From CAVRZR01 sp964354215 (GTDB lineage: Bacteria > Actinomycetota > Coriobacteriia > Anaerosomatales > CAVRZR01), in assembly GCA_964354215.1 (NCBI GenBank), contig CAYGYT010000037.1:1-20407 (forward strand): 20,407 nucleotides of DNA, read 5' to 3'. Below the pieces are notes generated by a model. The model was not told where the DNA came from. It was given only the letters and a program-made list of their open reading frames with translations, and ran no database searches. Shown piece by piece: positions 14,281 through 20,407 of this stretch (positions within the stretch are counted from its first letter, which is position 1; every line of letters begins with the position of its first letter). The translations under genes were made by a program, and so were the position numbers.

Positions 14281-15489
14281 CTACTCGAACAGGTCCATGG
14301 ATCGCAAGAGCGCATCTGCCTCGGCGCAGTACGCGTCGACTATCTGCTCGAGCCACTGTGTTCCCATGGCTCGCACTTCCGGCGCAAGTCCCTGAATCGT
14401 CTCAATGTAGCCATCGACGGCGTCAGCGGCGGCCGGTCGAAGCGCGTCAATGAACTTCTCTCCATCTGGGACTCCCGGATCGCGTTCGAACAGGGCGCAG
14501 ACTGCGTCTGCACGATCGCTGAACTCCCGTCCCGCGGCGGTGGAACGCGGGACCTTCGCGGCCATGGCCGTCAGGCGCTTGGTCCGCTCAATCTTCGCCT
14601 GCGACAGCACTTCGAGTGCCCCTGCGTAGACGAGGTCGCCCATCTCCTGTTTGGCGAAGAACGGCTCCCTGACCTTCCGGTACCAGTGTTCGAGCGCCAT
14701 CAAGTTGGCAAGGTAGATCACGTTGTTGCGGACCACCCGGTCCAGGTTCTTGTACGTGTGTGGACGGCGGTCCCGCTCGAAGCCGGGAGGCGGAACGGCA
14801 GCGACGAGCTTGCCGTCCTCAAGGACGTCGTTGAGCAGCACTGAGCCGGCGGCGACCACCGTGCCGTAGCCCAACCGAACGGGGCCTACCGCGCCCCCTT
14901 GACCGCCTAGGAAGATCGCAGGCTGATTCAGCATGACCCCACGGGGTACGTCCCCGAACAGCGAGGCCGTGGTCTTGTCACCGTCGGGCGTGTAGTTGAA
15001 GTGAATGTACGAGCTACCAACCTCGCTGTGGTCCTTGCGGCTGGTACCGCCGGCCATGAGGCAATCGCAGAAATTGATGAGGCTCCCCAAGGTGACGAAC
15101 GGGAACAGGATGGTCTGCTTGAGGCCGACGCAGTGAGCTCCGTTGGCCTCCTCTTCCAGCAGACTCCCCTCACGGACCTGGGCGCCCAGTCCCATGTTCG
15201 CCTTCTCAAGGAAGACCGACTGCTTGAAATAGCCCCCCTTGAGCTCCACCTCGGGGCCCAACCTGCAGTCGGTGAGAGTGACCGGACCCTCAGCGCCAAG
15301 TCTGCAGCCTGCTGAGATGACCGTCTTGGCGCCGTGTATGCGGCATCCGGGCCAGAGGGTCACCCCATCGCCGGAGATGCGACTCACGTCGACGTCGTCA
15401 CCGATGTCCAAGCCGAGGGGATTCGGTATCATCACCCCTTTGTCGATCAGCCGGACGACTTTGTCGTAGCCTCTAGGCTGTAGATCCAT
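14281..15489 (-). CDS. Left-handed beta-helix acyltransferase resembling the GlmU acetyltransferase half
   Basis: The 402 residues begin with a hexapeptide-repeat beta-helix (about 25-235) and end in a helical domain (about 245-402). The helix ends NYTPDGDKTTASLFGD then VRLGYGTVVAAGSVLLNDV, which lines up with the GlmU acetyl-CoA region (NYDG-KTTIGD, then VGKGATIAAGTTVTRDV). SRKDHSEVGSS is placed like the GlmU SKAGHLTYLG loop, making His154 the candidate catalytic base. No N-terminal nucleotidyltransferase domain (no GxGTRM motif) is present. The likely role is acetylation of glucosamine-1-P, the product of the next gene, glmM; this is inference from fold and context. The start at ATG 15489 has GAGGAG upstream, although the frame is open to 15591. 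It is the first gene of the operon, 33 bases before glmM. Confidence 0.75.
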   Translation of the reverse strand: MDLQPRGYDKVVRLIDKGVMIPNPLGLDIGDDVDVSRISGDGVTLWPGCRIHGAKTVISAGCRLGAEGPVTLTDCRLGPEVELKGGYFKQSVFLEKANMGLGAQVREGSLLEEEANGAHCVGLKQTILFPFVTLGSLINFCDCLMAGGTSRKDHSEVGSSYIHFNYTPDGDKTTASLFGDVPRGVMLNQPAIFLGGQGGAVGPVRLGYGTVVAAGSVLLNDVLEDGKLVAAVPPPGFERDRRPHTYKNLDRVVRNNVIYLANLMALEHWYRKVREPFFAKQEMGDLVYAGALEVLSQAKIERTKRLTAMAAKVPRSTAAGREFSDRADAVCALFERDPGVPDGEKFIDALRPAAADAVDGYIETIQGLAPEVRAMGTQWLEQIVDAYCAEADALLRSMDLFE

Positions 15490-15542
15490 CGAGAGCTCCT
15501 CACGCGTGGGCTCGCTGGCGAGGCCCGTCGCGGCCCGCGGTG

Positions 15543-15551
15543 ATTGTATCA
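15543..15551 (-). promoter_or_regulatory. Extended -10 promoter for the acyltransferase-glmM-nagB-like operon
   Basis: The minus strand reads TGATACAAT, an extended -10 (TGn then TACAAT). Transcription would start near 15536, leaving a leader of about 47 bases before the ATG at 15489. I see no good -35, which extended -10 promoters often lack. Confidence 0.5.
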
Positions 15552-15608
15552 GCCGAACTCGGCGGCGACGCGTGACGAGCCGGCTACGCATCGGTCCCTC
15601 AACAGAAG

Positions 15609-15640
15609 CGGATGGGACGGCCCCAAGGCCGTCCCATCCG
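15609..15640 (-). terminator. 14-bp perfect hairpin, likely terminator
   Basis: CGGATGGGACGGCC pairs perfectly with GGCCGTCCCATCCG around a 4-base loop. On the minus strand it is followed by CTTCTGTT, only weakly T-rich. It lies 6 bases beyond a TGA (15649-15647) and upstream of the promoter at 15551, as expected for a terminator closing a small minus-strand gene. Action on both strands is possible. Confidence 0.6.
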
Positions 15641-15646
15641 GAATCG

Positions 15647-15860
15647 TCATCTCACGCGCACTGGATACCGGCATGTCATGTGGTCGGCGGTGCACGTGCG
15701 GCTCGGCGATAGCGGCCGAGGCCGTGATCGACGCGGTGTCGCCGGCGTCGGCCGGAGCGGCAAGCGCGGGCTGGGTTGGCCCGAGCGAACCGAGGAAGGC
15801 GCACGTAGCCAGTATGGCTCCCCCGATCCCGAGTCTCGTCCCGTACATGCGCGTCTGCAT
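15647..15860 (-). CDS. Possible small secreted protein, apparently frameshifted
   Basis: The ATG at 15860 opens a frame with a convincing signal peptide: Arg residues, a hydrophobic stretch LGIGGAILATCAFLGSL, then PALAAPADAG with an AxA cleavage site. Continued unchanged, this frame runs through the terminator hairpin and only stops at 15549, inside the next promoter. The neighbouring frame ends CTADHMTCRYPVRVR with TGA at 15649-15647, just 6 bases before the hairpin. The simplest reading is one gene of about 70 codons with a one-base shift, by sequencing error or decay, between the two parts. No function is recognisable. The Shine-Dalgarno is weak. Confidence 0.35.
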
Positions 15861-16030
15861 TCCGCCGCCGCTTTGGCGCCTCGTGCTGCCTCACGCAACA
15901 ACGACTATCGGGCCGGCAGGTTGCGGCACAACTACCGAATGAGAACAGCATCGTAATCACGCCGAGAGTACCGAGACGGCGCTGAGGTATTGCTTCACGA
16001 TGGCGGAAGCTGGAATGCGGGCGCACGCGC

Positions 16031-16043
16031 GAGTACAGTACTC
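16031..16043. repeat. GAGTAC-A-GTACTC palindrome upstream of glmS
   Basis: A perfect 6+6 inverted repeat with a one-base centre, about 124 bases before the glmS ATG. Single half-sites recur at 15966-15971 and 16081-16086. It could be an operator, but the hexamer also occurs in coding regions of the window. Confidence 0.3.
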
Positions 16044-16094
16044 TGGTTCGCACGCGCTAGGGTTGAGAAGTGGAATGCAAGTACTCATCGCTGT

Positions 16095-16130
16095 CTGCCG
16101 GGGTTGCGGTCCTCGATGACCTACCGGCAG
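16095..16130 (+). promoter_or_regulatory. Stem-loop in the glmS leader
   Basis: CTGCCGG (16095-16101) pairs with CCGGCAG (16124-16130), and inside it GGTC pairs with GACC around CTCGAT. It ends 36 bases before the glmS ATG, so if transcribed it would lie in the leader. It does not show the conserved core of the glmS ribozyme. Confidence 0.35.
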
Positions 16131-16166
16131 CAGTGAATGGGTTCTCGACGTAGAGACAGGTACAGA

Positions 16167-18023
16167 ATGTGTGGAATCATCGGATATGTCGGCGCCAAAC
16201 CGGCCTCGCCCATCCTGCTCGATGGACTACGCCGCCTCGAGTATCGCGGGTACGATAGTGCAGGAATCGCCGTGTTGCACGACGGCGAGCTGCTCGTCCG
16301 CAAAAGGGCGGGCAAGATCGACGAAGGCATCGCCCGCGAACTGATTGCCAATCCCGTAGTGGGCGAGACCGGCATCGCTCACACCCGCTGGGCCACCCAC
16401 GGTCCGCCCAGCGACGAGAACTCCCATCCCCATCTGGATCAGTCAGGCCGGATCGCCGTCGTCCACAACGGTGTCATCGAGAACTACGATCAGATCAAGG
16501 GACGGCTTCTCAAGGCAGGTCATGAGTTACATTCCGACACCGACACTGAGGTGCTCGCGCATCTCATCGGTGAGCACTACGAGCAGCACCGGGGAGAAGA
16601 CGGCGATGCGAACCCGCTGACCCAGGCGGTGTGCGACGCACTGCGCGAAGTCATCGGCACGTACGGCGTGGCGGTGATCTGCACCGAACAGCCAGGCGTC
16701 ATCGTCGGAGCTCGCCGGGGTTCGCCCCTCATCATCGGCATCGGCGATGGCGAGAACTTCCTAACGAGCGACGCCAACGCCATCGTTGCGCACACCCGGC
16801 AGGTCGTGTTCCTCAATGACTACGACGTGGCGACCGTCACGGATCACAGCTTCGATGTGCAGAACCTCGGCACGGACACCGCCAACGTGCAGATAAGCAA
16901 GCTGGAATTCGATGCCGAGGACTCGCAGCGGGGCGACTACGAGCACTTCATGCTCAAGGAGATTCACGAGCAACCGCGTACCGTCGAGAACGCTTTGCGC
17001 GGTCGTGTGGATCACGAAGGCGCCACGGCGGTCTTCGGCGGCCTCAACATGACACCCGCGGAGTTGCGGAACGTCCAGCGCATCGTCATCGCTGCCAGCG
17101 GCACAAGCTGGCACGCGGCCTTGATCGGCGAGTACCTCATCGAGGGACTTGCGCACGTGCCGGTGGAAGTCGAGTTCGCCCACGAGTTCTGCTATCGCAT
17201 GGCTCCGATCCGGCGCGACACGCTCGTGCTGGTCATCTCCCAGTCAGGCGAGACGGCAGACACGCTCATGGCGTTGCGCGAGGCCAAGCGTCGCGGACAC
17301 AAGGCGCTCGCGATCGTCAATGTCGTCGGCAGCACGATCGCTCGTGAATCGGACGGCGGCATCTACATGCACGCGGGGCCGGAGATCGGTGTCGCCTCGA
17401 CCAAAGCGTTCGTCTCCACGCTCGCGATCCTGACCCTGCTTGCCGTGCATCTAGGCCGCATGCGGATGTTGTCCGCCGGACGTGCGCAGGAGATCCTCAA
17501 GGCGCTCGAGGCGCTCCCCGCGCAGATTGAAGGGCTGCTCGCACAGAGCGACACGATCAGCCAGATCGCCCTCAAGTACGCGGACGCCCAGGACTTCTTC
17601 TTCCTCGGTCGCGGCTTCACGTTCCCGGCTGCGCTCGAAGGCGCGCTCAAGCTCAAGGAGATCTCCTACATCCATGCTGAGGGCTACTCGGCGGCGGAGA
17701 TGAAGCACGGGCCGATTGCCTTGATCGACGAGAAGACGCCCACGGTCATCCTCGTGCCGCAGGACTCGATGTACGACAAGACGATGGCGAACCTCGCTAT
17801 GATTCGCGCCCGTAAAGGCCCGATCATCGCCCTAGCCACCGAAGGTGACGAGCAGATCGAGAAGGTGGCGGACGACGTGATCTACCTGCCCAAGACACGG
17901 GAGGCGTTGAATCCAATCCTTGCGAGCGTGCCGTTGCAGCTCTTCGCCTACCACATTGCCGTCGCGCGCGGTTGTGACGTCGACAAGCCACGCAACCTCG
18001 CCAAGAGCGTGACCGTACTCTAA
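16167..18023 (+). CDS. glmS: Glutamine-fructose-6-phosphate aminotransferase (isomerizing)
   Basis: This makes glucosamine-6-P from fructose-6-P and glutamine, the committed step to UDP-GlcNAc. The start must be ATG 16167, because the nucleophile is the cysteine exposed after Met removal (MCGIIGYVG); the frame is open 10 codons further upstream. The glutaminase domain (about 2-230) has RRLEYRGYDSAGIA and HTRWATHGPPSDENSHPH. Two SIS isomerase domains follow, with SGTSWHAALIGEYL, SQSGETADTL and KEISYIHAEGYSAAEMKHGP. The C-terminus is RNLAKSVTVL; most GlmS proteins end in E. The 618 residues are normal. The Shine-Dalgarno is weak (ACAGG). It is divergent from the operon carrying glmM. Confidence 0.98.
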   Translation: MCGIIGYVGAKPASPILLDGLRRLEYRGYDSAGIAVLHDGELLVRKRAGKIDEGIARELIANPVVGETGIAHTRWATHGPPSDENSHPHLDQSGRIAVVHNGVIENYDQIKGRLLKAGHELHSDTDTEVLAHLIGEHYEQHRGEDGDANPLTQAVCDALREVIGTYGVAVICTEQPGVIVGARRGSPLIIGIGDGENFLTSDANAIVAHTRQVVFLNDYDVATVTDHSFDVQNLGTDTANVQISKLEFDAEDSQRGDYEHFMLKEIHEQPRTVENALRGRVDHEGATAVFGGLNMTPAELRNVQRIVIAASGTSWHAALIGEYLIEGLAHVPVEVEFAHEFCYRMAPIRRDTLVLVISQSGETADTLMALREAKRRGHKALAIVNVVGSTIARESDGGIYMHAGPEIGVASTKAFVSTLAILTLLAVHLGRMRMLSAGRAQEILKALEALPAQIEGLLAQSDTISQIALKYADAQDFFFLGRGFTFPAALEGALKLKEISYIHAEGYSAAEMKHGPIALIDEKTPTVILVPQDSMYDKTMANLAMIRARKGPIIALATEGDEQIEKVADDVIYLPKTREALNPILASVPLQLFAYHIAVARGCDVDKPRNLAKSVTVL

Positions 18024-18185
18024 GGCCAGACGGCACGCCGCAGCCTCACTAGATCCTTCGAGCCGCCCCGCCAGGCCGCGGCGCGCACGCGCACAACAGC
18101 ATCCACGCCGCCTCGACTCGATCCTCGGTCCGCTCCGGCGGTGTATGGTGTCCCCACCCGGCAAAGGCGAGGGAGGTCGGCTTCG

Positions 18186-18407
18186 ATGGAGGGCCTGTTC
18201 GTCTGTGCGGTAGTGGCGATACCGGTGGTCTTGCTCGCGCTCTACCTTCGACGTCCGTATGAGAGCCGAAGCGTGCCGAGGGATGCCATGGCCGTCAGGG
18301 GCAAGGCAAAGCTGCCGAGGACCCTGGGAGTGGTCCCGAACAAGGCCTTTGACGACACAATCCGCGACGAAGCGGCCGACCAGCCAGAGTCAGAGAAGCC
18401 AGACTGA
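18186..18407 (+). CDS. Small single-span membrane protein, unknown function
   Basis: The 73 residues start with a hydrophobic segment (GLFVCAVVAIPVVLLALYL, about residues 3-21) followed directly by RR, then a basic middle (RGKAKLPRTLG) and an acidic tail ending ESEKPD. By the positive-inside rule the tail should be cytoplasmic. A good GGGAGG Shine-Dalgarno lies 9 bases before the ATG; 15 more codons are open upstream but have no such site. It follows glmS by 162 bases on the same strand. I do not recognise the family. Confidence 0.6.
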   Translation: MEGLFVCAVVAIPVVLLALYLRRPYESRSVPRDAMAVRGKAKLPRTLGVVPNKAFDDTIRDEAADQPESEKPD

Positions 18408-18420
18408 CGACTATCACCTG

Positions 18421-18437
18421 CCACGTCCCCGCCGTGG
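18421..18437. terminator. Weak hairpin between convergent genes
   Basis: CCACG pairs with CGTGG around a 7-base loop, in the 82-base space between the small membrane protein and the converging hydrolase-like gene. It has no T-run; a terminator is expected here, but this one is weak. Confidence 0.2.
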
Positions 18438-18489
18438 ACAGCTGCACAGTCGCCGAATACTCCGAGAAGCCACCCGAGTTCGCCACGAC

Positions 18490-19008
18490 TCACGCCGTCC
18501 GCTGGATGCGCTTGTTGCGGCGTGACAGCAGATAGCTCACAGCGAAGTACAGCACCGCGCCAACAAGAGCGCTGTACAGGCAGAGCGTATGGAGTGTGGC
18601 AACCGAAAGAAGGCCCCACAGCCCACCAGCATTGGTGAACGGAGCGAACGGTGTGATGTCCGGAGCGGTGAAGCTGTCCAGCAGCACGTGACTGTAGGCC
18701 CCGATGAATGCACTGAGGAACGCAACCCCCCAGGAGATGCCGATGCGCTTGTGGTCCGCGCGCGGCCACACACCCAACACGAGTTCGGCAAGGTACTTGC
18801 CGGTGAGCGCACAGACTACGGCGAGCAGCGTCGCTCCCACATACGTGTGCGTGAATCCGTGGTACCGACCCTCGTTGGTAAACTCAACGATCAGCGGCTG
18901 CACATCCATTACGATCTGGGTCCAGCCAAATACGATCAGGCTGAAGCTTCCTCGCAACAGCGCTTTGGCGAGGATTCCGGGCCCCATGTGGTACGGAGTG
19001 AACGGCAC
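18490..19008 (-). CDS. Integral membrane protein with YdjM-like metal-site histidines
   Basis: The 172 residues hold about four membrane segments. Conserved-looking polar residues are His7 (TPYHMGPG), His50 and His54 in YHGFTHTYVGA, and His107 with Asp111 in SHVLLDSF. The HxxxH and SHxxLD pattern resembles the family of membrane-bound putative metal-dependent hydrolases (YdjM/DUF457-like), whose substrate is generally unknown. The GTG at 19008 is chosen because GGGAG precedes it at 7 bases and it yields PFTPYHMGPG; the frame is open 14 codons upstream to 19050. It is a single gene convergent with the small membrane protein. Family assignment is from motif pattern only. Confidence 0.7.
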   Translation of the reverse strand: MPFTPYHMGPGILAKALLRGSFSLIVFGWTQIVMDVQPLIVEFTNEGRYHGFTHTYVGATLLAVVCALTGKYLAELVLGVWPRADHKRIGISWGVAFLSAFIGAYSHVLLDSFTAPDITPFAPFTNAGGLWGLLSVATLHTLCLYSALVGAVLYFAVSYLLSRRNKRIQRTA

Positions 19009-19086
19009 TCGCTTCTCCCAGGCACAGCGGTGCGTGTACGGTCTCTCCAACAGGATATGTCAACCGGCCCCGGCACGGTCGCACGA

Positions 19087-19185
19087 CTACCGCCCAGAAC
19101 GCAGGTCGCGGCTAGCGCCCGAACCAGCCCGCAGCAGTTCGAAGCCATGACGCTCAAAGAATGCGACGTTCCTCGTCGGTCTTCG
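19087..19185 (-). pseudogene. Fragment of a GNAT-type acetyltransferase C-terminus
   Basis: One minus-strand frame reads NVAFFERHGFELLRAG and ends at TAG 19089-19087. The pattern N-xx-F-YE/FER-x-GF is typical of motif B near the end of GNAT acetyltransferases. The frame is closed by TGA at 19188-19186, and only about 55 bases remain before nhaA, so the rest of the gene is absent. It is too short to name further. Confidence 0.4.
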
Positions 19186-19241
19186 TCATGGTGCGCAACC
19201 TACGTCGTGATGCAGGGCGGCGATTGCGATACGCTCTGCCT

Positions 19242-20407
19242 ATGAGTAGTCCGATCCAACCCGCCGACCGATCTCTCCCCGCGTGGCGGCGTCTGCGCAC
19301 CGACTTCTCCGAGTTCTTCCACCTGGAGACCGCAGGGAGCGTTGCGCTGCTCGGCGCAACGCTGCTCGCACTTCTGGTCGCGAACACTGCGCTGTATCCG
19401 TACTACGAGCAGTTCCTTCATGCCGAGATCATGATCCAGATCGGAGCTTGGACGCGTGGGGGGTCGGTCCTCCACTGGATCGACGACGGGCTCATGGTGC
19501 TCTTCTTCTTCGTCGTCGGGCTCGAGATCAAGCGCGAACTCGTGGTAGGCGAGCTTTCAAAGCCGCGCAAGGCAATGCTCCCGCTTATCGCCGCCGCCGG
19601 CGGCATGATCGCGCCAGCCCTCATCTACCTCGCGCTGAACGCCGGCGGCGAAGGAGCGTCCGGTTGGGCGATTCCGATGTCGACCGACATCGCATTCGCC
19701 TTGGGCGTCCTCGCGCTTCTCGGCAAGCGTGCGCCGAGCGGTCTGCGGCTCTTCCTCACGGCTCTGGCGATCGCCGACGACCTCGGAGCCATTATCGTCA
19801 TTGCCGTCTTCTACACGAGCGGTGTCTCACTGGCGTGGCTTGCGCTCGCTTTTGCCGTGTTGGCCGTTCTCGTCGCGCTGAATCGTCTCAAGGTCGACAG
19901 CGTCGTGCCCTATGCGATCCTCGGCACCGTCGTGTGGTTCGCCTTCTTGAACTCCGGAGTCCACGCGACGATTGCCGGCGTTCTTGTGGCGCTCACCATC
20001 CCTGTCGTGTCGCGGCTTCAACCGACTGAGTTCTGTGAGCACGCGCGGGAGGAGCTCGAAAGGATCGAATCAACGGACGTGCCAGGCGCGCACGTGCTCG
20101 AAGACGACAGCCAGCAAGAGGCTGCCTATCGGATTCGAGGACTTGCCACACACGCGGCGGCTCCACTGCAGCGACTCGAACACGCGCTGCATCCGGTGTC
20201 GACCTTCATCGTCCTGCCGCTCTTCGCATTCGCAAACGCAGGAGTGCGACTGGTGGACTACGACCTGGCCAAGCTCGTGGTCGAACCCGTGACCCTCGGT
20301 ATCTTCTTCGGCCTTCTCTTCGGCAAGCCCATTGGCATCACGGCCATGACCTGGCTCGCTGTGCGCCTTGGTCTCGCCGACCTGCCGAAGGGCGTTCGCT
20401 GGAAGCA
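19242..20407 (+). CDS. nhaA: Na+/H+ antiporter NhaA (C-terminus beyond window)
   Basis: This inner-membrane exchanger expels Na+ in return for H+ and supports pH and sodium balance. 388 codons are present before the right edge. Signatures are FFFVVGLEIKREL (about 88-100), MSTDIAFALGVLALL with Asp149 (E. coli Asp133 position), LTALAIADDLGAI with the ion-binding pair Asp179-Asp180 (E. coli 163/164), NSGVHATIAGVLVAL and LPLFAFANAGV. A hydrophilic stretch of about 55 residues (HAREELERIESTDVPG onward) lies between these last two. No clear Shine-Dalgarno precedes ATG 19242; the transcript could be leaderless, or the in-frame TTG at 19224 with AGGGCGGCGA before it could be used. Confidence 0.95.
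   Translation, partial: MSSPIQPADRSLPAWRRLRTDFSEFFHLETAGSVALLGATLLALLVANTALYPYYEQFLHAEIMIQIGAWTRGGSVLHWIDDGLMVLFFFVVGLEIKRELVVGELSKPRKAMLPLIAAAGGMIAPALIYLALNAGGEGASGWAIPMSTDIAFALGVLALLGKRAPSGLRLFLTALAIADDLGAIIVIAVFYTSGVSLAWLALAFAVLAVLVALNRLKVDSVVPYAILGTVVWFAFLNSGVHATIAGVLVALTIPVVSRLQPTEFCEHAREELERIESTDVPGAHVLEDDSQQEAAYRIRGLATHAAAPLQRLEHALHPVSTFIVLPLFAFANAGVRLVDYDLAKLVVEPVTLGIFFGLLFGKPIGITAMTWLAVRLGLADLPKGVRWK

Larger units (their letters stand above)
15861..16166. other. Divergent control region upstream of glmS
   Basis: I see no convincing gene here. The stretch contains GAGTAC/GTACTC elements (15966, 16031-16043, 16081) and a leader hairpin just before glmS. No clean -35/-10 pair for glmS or for the small secreted gene was found. 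Confidence 0.5.

Noticed and set aside
15676..16053. Minus-strand frame of 125 codons in the glmS upstream region
   Set aside because: Arg-rich, no motif or ribosome binding site, and overlaps the better signal-peptide frame.
15861..16166. glmS ribozyme (glucosamine-6-P riboswitch) in the leader
   Set aside because: The leader has a stem-loop, but I do not see the conserved ribozyme cleavage core or its following helices; a covariance-model search would settle it.
18490..18525. TCACGCCG/CGGCGTGA inverted repeat over the end of the membrane protein gene
   Set aside because: It lies mostly within coding sequence, has a 20-base loop and no T-run, so it is more likely chance than a terminator.

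Overview
This looks like a high-GC bacterial contig, probably from a metagenome or draft assembly because it contains one run of exactly 100 N. The gene set (V/A-type ATP synthase, an acpS-nnr-alr cluster with a decayed glmS end in front of it, GTG/TTG starts, strong GGAGG Shine-Dalgarno sites) would suit a deep actinobacterial lineage such as a Coriobacteriia relative. That placement is an inference from gene order and composition, not a search. I see no CRISPR, tRNA, rRNA, phage or insertion sequence.

Layout. (1) Positions 1-7788, minus strand: a V/A-type ATP synthase operon transcribed H-I-K-E-C-F-A-B. B runs off the left edge; the usual D gene should lie beyond it. Most junctions are ATGA, TGATG or abutting. 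(2) Positions 7861-11677, minus strand: acpS, bifunctional nnr (NAD(P)H-hydrate repair), a two-CBS-domain protein and alr (alanine racemase, broken near its C-terminus by the N gap). No terminator is visible between alr and the ATP synthase genes, so the two sets may be co-transcribed. (3) Positions 11704-15489, minus strand: a three-gene amino-sugar operon, in transcription order a GlmU-C-domain-like acetyltransferase, glmM and a long NagB-like protein. (4) Positions 15490-16166: a 677-base divergent control region with a promoter, a near-perfect terminator hairpin, a possible frameshifted small secreted protein and a structured glmS leader. (5) Plus strand: glmS (16167-18023) and a 73-residue single-span membrane protein. 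(6) A minus-strand membrane protein with a histidine pattern like YdjM-type hydrolases, a decayed GNAT acetyltransferase fragment, and plus-strand nhaA running off the right edge.

How it fits together. GlmS makes glucosamine-6-P from fructose-6-P, GlmM converts it to glucosamine-1-P, and the hexapeptide protein is placed to acetylate that, leading towards UDP-GlcNAc for cell wall. The NagB-like protein would oppose GlmS if it were an ordinary deaminase, but it has Arg where NagB has a catalytic Asp. Alr supplies D-alanine for the same wall. The ATP synthase and NhaA handle H+/Na+ energetics.

Most notable points: a remnant of the 3' end of an older glmS sits immediately upstream of acpS, suggesting the ancestral glmS-acpS-nnr-alr order was broken when the amino-sugar operon arrived or was rearranged; the NagB-like protein is an active-site variant; and GlmU is represented here only by an acetyltransferase half.
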